From the NCBI GenBank assembly GCA_023213315.1, contig JAKCPI010010817.1:1-64000 (forward strand): DNA of 64,000 bases, in the 5' to 3' direction. Positions within the stretch are counted from its first letter, which is position 1. Every line of letters begins with the position of its first letter. Below the pieces are notes generated by a model that ran no database searches, was not told the origin of the DNA, and was given only the letters and a program-made list of their open reading frames with translations. This DNA is from Euborellia annulipes. Lineage: Eukaryota > Arthropoda > Insecta > Dermaptera > Anisolabididae. This document shows positions 22,925 through 32,380 of this stretch, piece by piece. Made by a program: the position numbers and the translations under genes.

Positions 22925-23627
22925 AGCTCGGCTAACTCGTGCTTACCACCTCAGTACTCACAAGAAATGAGTCGCTGATTTAAAATTTAATCGATAAAAC
23001 AATTATACAAAATTTCCATTTACGAATTTGTGTAAAAAGAGAATATAATCTTTTTGATATTTGCATAAAAAGAATTTTTATTTTTAAAGTGGAGAAGCAT
23101 CAATCAGACAATGCACTTCCGATTTTCCCTATAGATGTAGCTCTTAGACTGATTTTTTTTTAAGTCTAGAAAAAGACCTCCAGTAACGATTCTAAACTCT
23201 CAAAGACAATATCAGAGCTGAATAAAAAAAAAAAAAAAAAAAAACGAAGCTCCAACCAGAACATATTGTATTCGATGATTAATGGCAGACTTTGTGCTCT
23301 GCATTTAAATAAAAATATCTCAATAAATCTCAAATAAACAGCTGTTTTTTTATTATAATCTAGTGAGTTTTTCTAATCCAAAATAAATCTTAATGTTTTA
23401 TATAAAGTCGCAACTAACAATAAAAGATAAAAGCCATAACTGAGATCGCCTATCGACCCAGGCGTGGAGACGCCCCAAAAATGGTATTTGTTTTCTACGA
23501 GAAGTAAGTTTTAGGTAATTAAGCATACAATTTGATTATAGGGATATATTGATAGGATATATCCCAGCAGACAGGTGTTTTTCATTTTACCTGACTTCGC
23601 TCAGGAAAACCCGCTCTTCATTGTTTA
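22925..23627. other. Intergenic, no gene
   Basis: AT-rich with a poly-A run near 23224-23244. No repeat or coding signal recognised. Confidence 0.4.
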
Positions 23628-23917
23628 AAGATTGTACTTTTTCAGTTTTTTCGATTTTCTCAAACTTCACTTCAACGATTTTAATTAAAATTAAAAAATC
23701 AATTATTTTTTTAGATGCTCTTTAAAATGAATATTCTCATTTTGCCTTTGAAATCTTTTGAAGCACACTTTACTCTTGTACTTCATAGGGATGTTGAGGG
23801 AAATGGTTGCCATGGTAACAGAATATAAATATTATCTCATGTTTAAAAGTAAACATCTTTCAATTATCAAAGATAAGAGAAAGTTGTGTGCTGTGCGACC
23901 ATTCACACCAGATTTAA
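23628..23917 (+). mobile_element. Family A fragment plus half hairpin
   Basis: The middle of the element (23628-23845; TTTCAGTTTTTTCGATTTTC through GGTTGCCATGGTAACAGAA), then half of the terminal hairpin (23872-23917; AAGATAAGAGAAAGTTGTG...TTCACACCAG). Confidence 0.65.
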
Positions 23918-23964
23918 TTAACATTAAAAAAACGCGTGTCAATTATATTTAACAATTCCATGTT

Positions 23965-24930
23965 TAAAAATCTGGTGTGACTGGCACAGCACACAACTTT
24001 CTCTTACCCTTCGGTAAGAGAAAGTTGTGCACCGTGCTGGTCACACCAGATTTTTTGTGTCGAGATATATTTAGTTTCCCATAGCAACTTAGTTTCAAAC
24101 TTGCATTTTAAATGTTGACTGCTTCAAATAAACTATGGTTATTTTTCAAAATTTTAATCTCATATTTCGACATTTTATACACAATATAGAATCGTAAATA
24201 AATACAAATTTCATAAGAATTGGAAAAAAAATTTTAAATGCGTAAAAAAGTTCCAAAGGGGACCCCCTTTTGAATCGAAATTAACATACAAATCCCTATA
24301 GGAAATTAACATTAGGCCTATGAGAGAAGGCGGAGAGACAGGCGATAATGTTTGCAAGTGAGAGAGAGAGAGAGAGAGAGATGTGATTTCTCGGAACAAT
24401 TAAAGACAGAAATAAAATTTAAAAAAAGTAAAAAAAATGGGAATTTAAATAATAATTGATTTCGGTTACCATGGCAACCATTTCAATCTTTCCTATGAAG
24501 AACAAGAGTAAAGTGGTCTTCAGAAGATTTCAACGGCAAAATGAGAATATACATTTTAAAGAGCATCTAAAAAATAGTTCATTTATGAATTTAAAAAAAA
24601 TCCTTGGAGGAAATTTTGAGAAAATCGAAAAAAACTGAAAAAGTACATCAGTAAAGTACTAGTACTTTTTGGCCGATTTTGTTCAAAAGCTTATTTTGAG
24701 ATTCTTCAAAGGTACCTAAGTTAAATATAAAATTTCAATCCGGTAGCTCAACTCCTTCATGCTAAAAATCTGTCCCACACACACACACAGACCAATTTGC
24801 GGGACCCACTTTTTTGGACTAGGGGACCTCAAAACATGTATATCCATCAAAATCTGGACATCGAATTTTTGACATGATCGCAATACTTTCTCTCTCTATA
24901 TATTTCATATATAGGGTACGAGAAAGTAAA
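23965..24930 (-). mobile_element. Family A, long form, complete
   Basis: Opens with a very regular hairpin (23965-24058; CTGGTGTGACTGGCACAGCA...GTGCTGGTCACACCAG). The long-form segment (24070-24310) and a GA tract follow. Then come TTACCATGGCAACCATTTC (24466 on), the common body, the CA microsatellite (about 24775-24789) and a terminus ending GGTACGAGAAAGTA. Best example of the long form on the minus strand. Confidence 0.8.
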
Positions 24931-24960
24931 AATAGTTATATATTATTATCATATATTAAT

Positions 24961-25220
24961 TAGGGTCCGACCGAAACTTGTATTTCCTATAAAAAGTTCA
25001 TATCATTTTACCTTTTTTTTTTTTTCTGAAATTTTTTCCGCCCTGCGGAAATCATTTTACCCTTTTTTTAAGGAGACTAAATTTTTTCAGCACCTTTTCC
25101 ACTTTTATTTGACCTTTTTTTTTGCATGCGAGTCTCATCCCATCTTTTCAGACTCATGTTTCGACCTGCCGAAAGTTTCGGCTACTATTTGGCCGAAACC
25201 GAATATATGGTCGGTTCCTA
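24961..25220. mobile_element. TTTCGG-rich hAT-like MITE, copy 1
   Basis: Flanked by the 8-bp duplication ATATTAAT (24953-24960, 25221-25228). Termini are TAGGGTCCGACCGAAAC and (right, complemented) TAGGAACCGACC. An 8-bp TSD and TAGGG-type ends fit the hAT superfamily. Non-coding; it must be mobilised in trans. Confidence 0.85.
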
Positions 25221-25324
25221 ATATTAATTAAAAAAGAAAAACCTATAAATTGGGTATAGGAGACTTTACAGCCAAGGAATTAAATATAAAACTTTTAATT
25301 AATTAATTAATTAATTAATTGATT

Positions 25325-25371
25325 GACCGTCGACGTTTCGGTCCCAAATCACGACCTTCCTCAGGAGGATC
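25325..25371 (-). ncRNA. Hammerhead-like motif
   Basis: Minus strand: CTGAGGA (complement 25358-25364), extra A, stem II GGTC/GACC with a long loop, GAAAC, GTC. GATCCTC before the core pairs with GACGGTC after it with one mismatch and one wobble. Confidence 0.7.
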
Positions 25372-25382
25372 GTATTCTAACA

Positions 25383-25435
25383 ATTAATCGTCCTGAGGAA
25401 GGTCGTGATTTGCGACCGAAACGTCGACGGTTAAT
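25383..25435 (+). ncRNA. Hammerhead-like motif with 10-bp stem I
   Basis: CTGAGGA (25393-25399), extra A, stem II GGTCG/CGACC with a 7-nt loop, GAAAC (25418-25422), GTC. ATTAATCGTC (25383-25392) pairs throughout with GACGGTTAAT (25426-25435), including one G-T. It has the most complete secondary structure of the set. Confidence 0.75.
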
Positions 25436-25555
25436 TAATTAATTAATTAATTAATTAAATAAATAAAAGTTTTATATTTAATTCCTTGGCTGCAAAGTCT
25501 CCTATACCCAATTCAAAGTCTACAGCCACTTCATCACTAGTTAAAACCTATAAAG

Positions 25556-26638
25556 TTATTGATTTATAAAGAAGAAAAAATTGGCTAAAAATTTATTTTA
25601 TTTAAAAAGACAATAGGCCTACTTTCTCTCTATATATTTCATATATAAGGTAAGAGAAAGTACCGCTTGAAAAATTCTGAAAATCCCGTTTTTATTTATA
25701 TCTTTAACTTTGAAAGATTTTTTTTAGCTTTTAAGATCTCATAGTGGTTTTGGTGAAATTTCCGACAAGAGGACCCTTTTCACTTTCTACATCACATTTT
25801 AATTGTACAATTTAGCATATCTAATAGTTTTTGTTATACACTCAATGCTGACGATGTATTTTTTTTCTTTTGTTTCAGAAGTACTTTTTATCCAGGGGAG
25901 ATTTCAACGTTCGATTTCTTAAAGGGTGAGTTCGCAGCGCAGCTATTTACTCGTTTATAAAACTAACGCTCTTTGGATGTTGATTTTGATCCCGTCCGTG
26001 TCCTAAATAAAAAAAAGTAAAAAAGTAAAAAGAGAACGTCTTCGATTTTCTCTGTTGTTTCTTTTTCTCCTCCTCTCCCAAGATCGTGAGAATAATCCCT
26101 CTTTCTTAATTTGCTCTTTTATTTATTTTTGATATTTTCTTCAAGTTTTTTTTTTCCTTTCTGCTTTTCTTTTCAAAATATTTTTTTTTCTCTAGCTCTC
26201 CTTTCCTATTTCTCCAAAGAATATACATTCTCTGTTGAAAGTATAATTCATGATTTTTTGTTTTTTTCTTTCGGCATGTGAGGCCATTTCAATTGATTGG
26301 TATTCAATTCAATTGATGCTCCAGAAGCGAATGGATGATAAATAAATAAATAAATAAGCACCACCAACTGACTATTTCCTGCACTGAGGTTGACCAGGCG
26401 CAAAAATAAAGTACAAGTACAAAAAATTTTTCATGTTTTCTTTCTCCCGGAATAACATAAATAAATACCATTTTATAGAAATAACATCAGAGTGAGAACA
26501 TAGAGAAAGAACGGGAATAGGCTTTATTAAAACTATGTTTTAATTTAAGATTTTACGCTAATTGATTCATACACTGTAAATAAATTTTTGAAATAAACCG
26601 GAGAGGCGCCAAGATTAGATCTTTTTATGGGAGCGTGC
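25556..26638. other. Intergenic with small repeats
   Basis: A solo Family A terminal hairpin sits at 25620-25662 (ACTTTCTCTCTATAT...GGTAAGAGAAAGTA). The segment at about 26265-26375 (TTTCGGCATGTGAGGCCATT) resembles the 3' end of SINE-C. No gene. Confidence 0.5.
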
Positions 26639-26887
26639 CATGGGCGTCCGCAGGGGGGGCAACCAGGCACTTGCCCCCCCCCTGGAAAATTAAAATGATA
26701 CAAAAAAATGTATAAAACAAAAAAAAATACAAAAAAACCTTTCTCAGTATACATCCACCTTGCCGCGGTGAGAAAGCTTTAAATACTAAGAGATGTATAA
26801 CATTATTAATATCAAAGTACGTTTTTTTTTAACTTATCTGGAAGTGACTTGCCCCCCCCCCTGCAAAAAATCCTGCGGACGCCCTTG
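26639..26887. mobile_element. G-run hAT-like MITE, copy 1
   Basis: Flanked by GAGCGTGC (26631-26638, 26888-26895). Left end CATGGGCGTCCGCAGGGGGG; right end CCTGCGGACGCCCTTG. Internal G/C runs lie just inside both termini. Non-coding. Confidence 0.85.
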
Positions 26888-26895
26888 GAGCGTGC

Positions 26896-28015
26896 TATAA
26901 CAAAGTTTGTAAACCAGTGCCTTAGAAAAGCAACCAACTCATACTCACCTATAAAGGCCCACGCTGCACTTTGGTGAAGCTCAAAGTTTCTCAGAGAAAT
27001 TATCTACTCTTCAATTTGGTCTGAAAAAGAAAAAAAAATTGATTAAAAGTTATTTAAATAGATTAATCTCTATATAATAGGATTATTTAAATAATAATAC
27101 TCTTGTTTTGGTAACTTGTTAATATGGTTGGTTCTCACTTCTCAACATTTGAAGCTTGGAAGTGCCAAAATTAGAGTCCCGAGATAATCGCAAAAAAACT
27201 GTTTAAGAACAGAACAGTGACAATTCAACTTGTGACAAAGTATCCCGTTGATCGTATTCACATTTGCAGTATACATTTCTAACAGAAAATCTCAAAAAAT
27301 GACACATACCAGCTTTGGTACTTCCACGCCTCATTTATATTTCTTTATAACATTATTTATTTATTTAATTACTGCATGTCCATTTTACTTTTTAATATTT
27401 TTTGTAATTTCCATAATAGGTCCACTTTCCAAAAATCCAAGAGTATGGGCGTGGCCTTCCCGCTCTCCTTTACAATAAAAATGAGACAGAGCGTTTGAAG
27501 AAAATTTTAATTCTGGCCTAGAGCTATATCTTTTTTCTTAATTTAGATATAGGCCAAGATTAAAGTTGCTATAGATATAATCGCCAACTCTTCTGTCCTA
27601 TATCAATTTTTTCTTAATTTTTGAAAAATTTGGCGAAAAAAAAGAAATTATTTTTCGTTTTTTTTTTTTTTTTTTTTTTCTTTAGCGCAGAGGCACAGGT
27701 ACCTCTTGTTGGGGTCCTGATAAATGAAAATTTTTCTAAATTTAGAAAAATAGAGTCTGGGATTAAATGGCTTCAGATGCCGAAAAAAAGCCTTTGAAAA
27801 AATTCCGTTACACTACAAAACTGGCACAATTTGATTCTCTATTTCTCTAAAGCAAGTGTTTTCCGGCTCTATATAATAGCAAATTAATTAAATTTTTTAG
27901 TGGGCCCCTCCTGGCGTTCTTCTCTATGGCTCTTATTTCAATCAAGTCTTGCACATTTTTTTTAAAGGCGTTCCAAGTTTTCAAATTAATTTTCCGACTC
28001 TTCCTTCCATAGAGC
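26896..28015. other. Intergenic, no gene
   Basis: AT-rich with long T runs (27658-27679). No convincing ORF or repeat. Confidence 0.4.
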
Positions 28016-28019
28016 CAAT

Positions 28020-28310
28020 GTTAAATCCCTATGAGGATTTGCATGTTAATTTCGATTCAAAAGGGGGGGTCCCCTTTGAAACTTTTCACACATTTTAAAA
28101 ATTTTTTTCTAATTCTTATGAAATTTTGTATTTATTTAGGATTCTCTATTGTGTATAAAATTCAAATACCAGATTAAAATTTTGAAAAATAACCATAGTT
28201 TATTTCACGCAGTCCACATTTGAAACGCAAGTTTGGAACTAAGGAGCTATGGGAAACTAAATATATCTCGACACAAAAAATCTGGTGTGAACAGTCACAC
28301 CAGATTTTTT
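28020..28310 (+). mobile_element. Family A long-form 3' end with a collapsed hairpin
   Basis: The long-form segment (TTCGATTCAAAAGGGGGGGT, then ATAACCATAGTTTATTTC) is followed by TCTCGACACAAAAAATCTGG. The terminal hairpin is reduced to CTGGTGTGAACAGTCACACC, a deletion of the inner arms. Confidence 0.7.
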
Positions 28311-28619
28311 CTACTATATGATGTTCTTCATATATTAAAAAAAAAAAAATTGAAATAAAATATTTTCCCGATGAATAGCAAGTTGAATGAATTGTTCTAA
28401 TTCATTCACCAGTTTTTGCAATTATTCATTTTTTTATTTTTTAAGTAGAGAAATCAAGTTAATAAAAAATTTTCCAATATTTAAGGCGAAAAAAAAAAAA
28501 AAATAATATCGATAAAAATTTTTTCAATAATTGGAAACGTTGAAGAATTTCAACGTAATATGGTAAAGGCGTAGAAAAAAAAAAAAAAAAACACGAAATG
28601 AGAAAGCCTACCTATTGAT

Positions 28620-28950
28620 CGTTCATCCCTTATAAATCCTTTATTGATTTTCACAAATGGTCAATCTGCGTGACTCAACTGCCGAACCTTTGCCCACCCA
28701 GACCTGACCGCCTTTTTCCCGCCCCATATAAGGAAAGGATGGGTTCCCAGTTCGACTCCAGGCTGGCTCAATCGATTTCCGCACCCAAATGTCGCCTGCC
28801 TGCCTGCCAGCCTGCTCTCTCTCTTCTTCTTCTCTCTGGAGCCAACTTAATTATGATTGATAAGACCTGGGACCCTGTTAAGATAAACCTTGTTGATTAA
28901 CTTGATAGTTGATTAAATCGTCGGGGACGACCTTCCTGTCTCCTTACCAA
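28620..28950. promoter_or_regulatory. Unique, less AT-rich island with a CArG-like box
   Basis: Non-repetitive stretch containing CCATATAAGG (28724-28733), a perfect match to the SRF CArG consensus CC(A/T)6GG that also resembles a TATA region, directly after CCCGCCC. An open frame (28670-28900) lacks recognisable domains. The regulatory role is inference only. Confidence 0.25.
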
Positions 28951-29102
28951 ATCGAAAACCCATCTTCTTCTCTCTCTCCTTTTTTTCCTGATATCTAAAA
29001 TCACTTTATCTATTGATTGGTTAGTTTTTTATTATTTAGAAGAAATGCTCAAAATGGGGGTCTTAAAAATTATTACAATTTTTGTATTGAAGTTTAAAAT
29101 TT

Positions 29103-29364
29103 TGCTTTCTCTTACTTGATTAATGTTAAAAATTTCATGTCGAGATTTGGTTAGAAATACACGTTTTGAGGGCTCTGATTTGGATCCCACAAAATGATCT
29201 GTCTGTGAACAAAATATCTCAAGAACGAAATAAGCTACACGATTGAAATTTGATATATAAGTTTTGTACCCCACTGACATGCAATACGAATATTTTGAAT
29301 AAAACCGGCCAAAGAGTACAAGTACTTTTTCAATTTTTCCAATTTTATCAAAATTCGCTGTAGG
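29103..29364 (+). mobile_element. Family A fragment, diverged
   Basis: CTTTCTCTTACTTGATTAAT through AACAAAATATCTCAAGAACG to ATTTTATCAAAATTCGCTGT. The microsatellite is absent. The minus-strand frame across it is an artefact. Confidence 0.65.
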
Positions 29365-29450
29365 GAGCTCGCTGCTAATGCCGGCTAGGTGTCGGCTTCT
29401 AAAAAGAAGATCCCTGTTCAAACCCTGGGCGTGCGGGATTTTTTCATTAA

Positions 29451-29698
29451 TTAAATTTTTTTTTTTTTAACATTCACACTTTTTTCTCATTCACACTCAC
29501 ATTCACTTTTCGGCAACTTAGGCCATATAAGACATTTAACGATACTCGTATGTTTTAATAAATCTATTGGGGGTCCAGGCATTTCTATTTAAGTCATTTG
29601 GTATCCAAATGCCTAAATCATCTGACTGCCTGGGGCCCGAACCCGCGACGTTCGGTATAGAAGGTAGGCACGCTACCAACTACTCCAAGCCCTGTGGG
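29451..29698 (-). mobile_element. SINE1 nested in SINE2
   Basis: Minus-oriented: tail AACATTCACACTTTTTTCTC first, then CTTTTCGGCAACTTAGGCCA, then the head with GAACCCGCGAC (B box complement) and GGTAGGCACGCTACC. The short direct repeat CATTAA flanks it. Confidence 0.8.
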
Positions 29699-29783
29699 CA
29701 TTAAAAATATTTATTTAATGTAAACAAATCCTAAAGCAGGCACTGGATCTCACCACAATAGCCCCCAGGCAACTCTACGAGGA

Positions 29784-29835
29784 AACCCAATGGCCTATGG
29801 CTTAAACGGGTAAATAAATAAAAAAAAAAAAAAAA
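29784..29835 (+). mobile_element. 52-bp micro-retroinsertion with 12-bp TSD
   Basis: Flanked by ACTCTACGAGGA (29772-29783, 29836-29847). The insert reads AACCCAATGGCCTATGGCTT, then AAACGGGT, ending in a 16-nt A run. It is a severely 5'-truncated retroposon of unknown source. Confidence 0.8.
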
Positions 29836-30140
29836 ACTCTACGAGGAGAGTGAGTTGCTGTGACATCCCTGTGGAAGGGACGTAAAGAAGGCTCCCTCTC
29901 AGTGATGCATTCTTCGAAAAGAGTTGGTGCTGAGGGAGTCTCTCCTCAAACTAGGACATCCTCCCTAGCATAGAAGATACATACATACATAGATGTATAT
30001 CCTATAGTAGTGGACCAAATCTGAGCAAATTATACACAAATTAATAGACTGAGGATGGTACATAAAATAAATGGACCAAAACGGCATTGAGAGCATTATC
30101 TCTCGGCTGCTTCTGCCTCTAAACTTCATTAAATATCTAC

Positions 30141-30628
30141 ATTAACAGTCTTTTCGGCAACTTAGGCCATTTAAAACTTTGACGATATCCGTTATAGAGA
30201 TTAATATACATATTAGGGGTCCAGGCATTCTTATTGGGGAGCATTTGGTATCCAAATGGCTTAAATAAAATCATCGGACTGCCTGGGGTCCGAACCAAGG
30301 GCGGATACAAAGGGGGGTAAAGGTGGTAATTACCCCCCCCCTCGAGATTTAAAAAAAAAATTCTTTTTTTCGAAAAAAATTTCATTTTTAATGTAAAATT
30401 TTAAAAAGTAATACTTAAAAATTTGATTTGTATTTATTTTCTAGCAAATAAACAGAATGCTCTTTTAAATTACCGAAATTAAGAAAAAATTGTGTGTTGT
30501 GTGACCAGTCACACCAGATTACCCCCCCCCCCCTCCCCGAGAAACACCTCTGGATTTGCCCTTGGTCAGAACCCGCGACTTTTGGTATACGAGGTTAGCA
30601 CGCTAACCCCTATACCAAACCCCGAGGG
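30141..30628 (-). mobile_element. SINE1 interrupted by a G-run hAT-like MITE
   Basis: The minus-oriented SINE1 begins near CAGTCTTTTCGGCAACTT and ends at the head AACCCCTATACCAAACCCCG. Its B box is split by the MITE at 30296-30564. Confidence 0.8.
30296..30564. mobile_element. G-run hAT-like MITE, copy 2
   Basis: Flanked by GTCCGAAC (30288-30295) and GTCAGAAC (30565-30572), an 8-bp duplication with one mismatch. Ends are CAAGGGCGGATACAAAGGGG and GGATTTGCCCTTG. Its interior contains half of a Family A hairpin (about 30472-30520; GACCAGTCACACCAG), so it carries captured or previously inserted sequence. Confidence 0.8.
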
Positions 30629-31332
30629 TTCCACAACTTTTAAATCATATCTTTCTTTTTTTTTTTGCCTTTCCACACGCTCAGGCCATATTTTAATAAA
30701 TATAATACTTGAAATAGTTGCATAGTTTGACCTCTGCTGTTGGAATATCAATTAAATGAATATTAATAAGAATGATATTAAAGAAAATTAAAAATATATC
30801 GATTTAATTCCATTTAAGATATTTTTTTTTTTTTTTATATCTTCACTAATTGAATTAGTCATTTATTTTATTTTTTTTTTTTTTGACCTGTGATCTTGTG
30901 TTCGATCTTTTTGTTGAAAGATCAAAAGAAAAACTTTTTTTTCGCTCTCTCTCTTTCCTTTAAAAATATATTACGGAAATGAATCTTTCTCTGATGTCCA
31001 CTTGAAAAGCGTTTGTGTGTCTGTGTGTGTCTTTGGAAACAAAACTTTTGACAAGGGTTCTTGGTCCTAATAAGTGACAGAACAAACGCACTTCTCCTTT
31101 CAACTCGTGCATTGTTTAAAAGCATACAAAATGAATATTGATGCTCAAAAGAACTTTTTGCTAACCAACTCAGGTGGTCAGTCAGTCCATTTTTTTTTTT
31201 TTTAATTCATCAAATGGAAAAGTGATTAAAAGAAAAACACCTTCATTTAAATATTGAATAATCTATTTTGAATTAGCGTTTGTGGACGTATTCTGTAATT
31301 CTCTGAACGATTTCGATTTTCATTTGAACTAA
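30629..31332. other. Intergenic, no gene
   Basis: AT-rich with T runs. Nothing recognised. Confidence 0.4.
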
Positions 31333-31539
31333 CAAGGGGAGTGCATAGGCTTCATTTCACCAATTTGAACGAAAATTTTTTTATGTGTAGTACTTAATGA
31401 AAAACAAATTCTGTTAATGCGAGAGAACGCACTTCTCAACCGTTCGTCTAAAAAAAAAAAAATGTTAAAGATTTTACCAGCATGCCTTAAGCCTTTTGTA
31501 AATGTTATTGTTAGCCACTAACAATAACATTTACAAAAG

Positions 31540-31612
31540 CCGCGATAGGTAGATCGGTAGCGTTCATTCTTTGTAAACATGAAATCTCAAGTTCGAATCT
31601 CGCCCTGTGCAA
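31540..31612 (+). repeat. tRNA-like segment in left arm
   Basis: A-box-like TAGATCGGTAGCG and B box AGTTCGAATCTC are present, but the anticodon stem does not pair well. The mirror copy (32132-32203) differs by several bases. Read as a SINE head, not a tRNA gene. Confidence 0.6.
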
Positions 31613-32131
31613 CTATTTTTTTTTGTTTAATTTATTTTTTTTGGATTTTAATATCAATAAATAAATGAAAAGTTTTTTTTAATTATTGGCTTTTAATTTT
31701 TAATATGTTGTTACATATATTTAAAGAAAATTCAAATGCTTTCTGTCAAAAATATAATATAAGGAAATATTTCATATTATACGATAAATATATTACTATT
31801 AATTGAACACATAAATAAATGTACAATAATAAATATTATTGTACATTTCAAAAATTGTAAATTTCAAAAATTTCAAAAATATTCTATATTGTTATGTATT
31901 CATTAAATATTAAATATTATTGTACATTTATTTGTGTGTTCAATTAATAGTAATATATTTATCGTATAATATGAAATATTTCCTTATATTATATTTTTGA
32001 CAGAAAGCATTTGAATTTTCTTTAAATATATGGAAAAGCATGATAAAAATTAAAAGCTAATAATTAAAAAAAACTTTTTTATGGATTTATTAAAATCAAA
32101 AAAAAAAATAAATTACACAAAAAAAAATAGT

Positions 32132-32203
32132 TTGACAATGCGAGATTCGAACTCGAGATTTCATGTTTACAAAGAATAAGCGCTACCGATCTACCCATCG
32201 CGG
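32132..32203 (-). repeat. tRNA-like segment in right arm
   Basis: Mirror counterpart of 31540-31612: GAGATTCGAACTCGAGATTT and GCTACCGATCTACCC on the plus strand. Confidence 0.6.
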
Positions 32204-32380
32204 CTTTTGTAAATGTTATTGTTAGCAACGGCTTAAGGCATGCAGGCAAAATATTTAACAATTTTTTTTTTAGAGAAGCGCATTCTCTCGCTTTAACAGA
32301 ATTTGTTTTTCATTAAGTACTAAACATACAAAAATTTTCGTTCAAATCGGTGACATGAAGGCTATGCACTCCCCTTGTAA

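Larger units (their letters stand above)
25250..25543. mobile_element. Ribozyme-bearing palindromic insertion HP3
   Basis: Flanked by the 12-bp repeat AAAACCTATAAA (25238-25249, 25544-25555). The left arm starts TTGGGTATAGGAGACTTTAC right after the TSD. The right arm ends CTCCTATACCCAA at 25512, leaving a 31-nt tail (with CTACAGCCACTTCATC). Hammerhead-like motifs lie at 25325-25371 (minus) and 25383-25435 (plus), back to back with outward 3' ends, each next to an AATT repeat. There is no ORF. The right ribozyme ends 108 nt before the element end. This is the cleanest member of the group. Confidence 0.85.
29365..29990 (+). mobile_element. SINE2 interrupted by SINE1 and a micro-insertion
   Basis: Head 29365-29450 (GGCTAGGTGTCGG, B-box-like CTGTTCAAACCCTG); body resumes at 29699 and ends in an ATAC-repeat tail near 29990. 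SINE1 (29451-29698) interrupts it, with CATTAA on both sides. A 52-bp poly-A-ended insertion (29784-29835) interrupts it again. Confidence 0.8.
31333..32377. mobile_element. 1.05-kb snapback palindrome FB3 with TAA duplication
   Basis: Ends CAAGGGGAGTGCATAGGCTT and its complement, flanked by TAA (31330-31332, 32378-32380). A 3-bp TWA duplication is typical of PIF/Harbinger. Arms of about 500 bp meet near 31880. Each arm carries one tRNA-like segment in mirror orientation, so a SINE-like sequence was present before or during palindrome formation. Non-coding. Confidence 0.8.

Noticed and set aside
29032..29421. 129-codon minus-strand frame
   Set aside because: Antisense of a Family A fragment joined to the SINE2 head; similar peptides appear in other Family A copies.
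31540..31612. tRNA-Thr-like gene
   Set aside because: The anticodon stem is mispaired and the segment is duplicated in mirror form inside a palindromic transposon.
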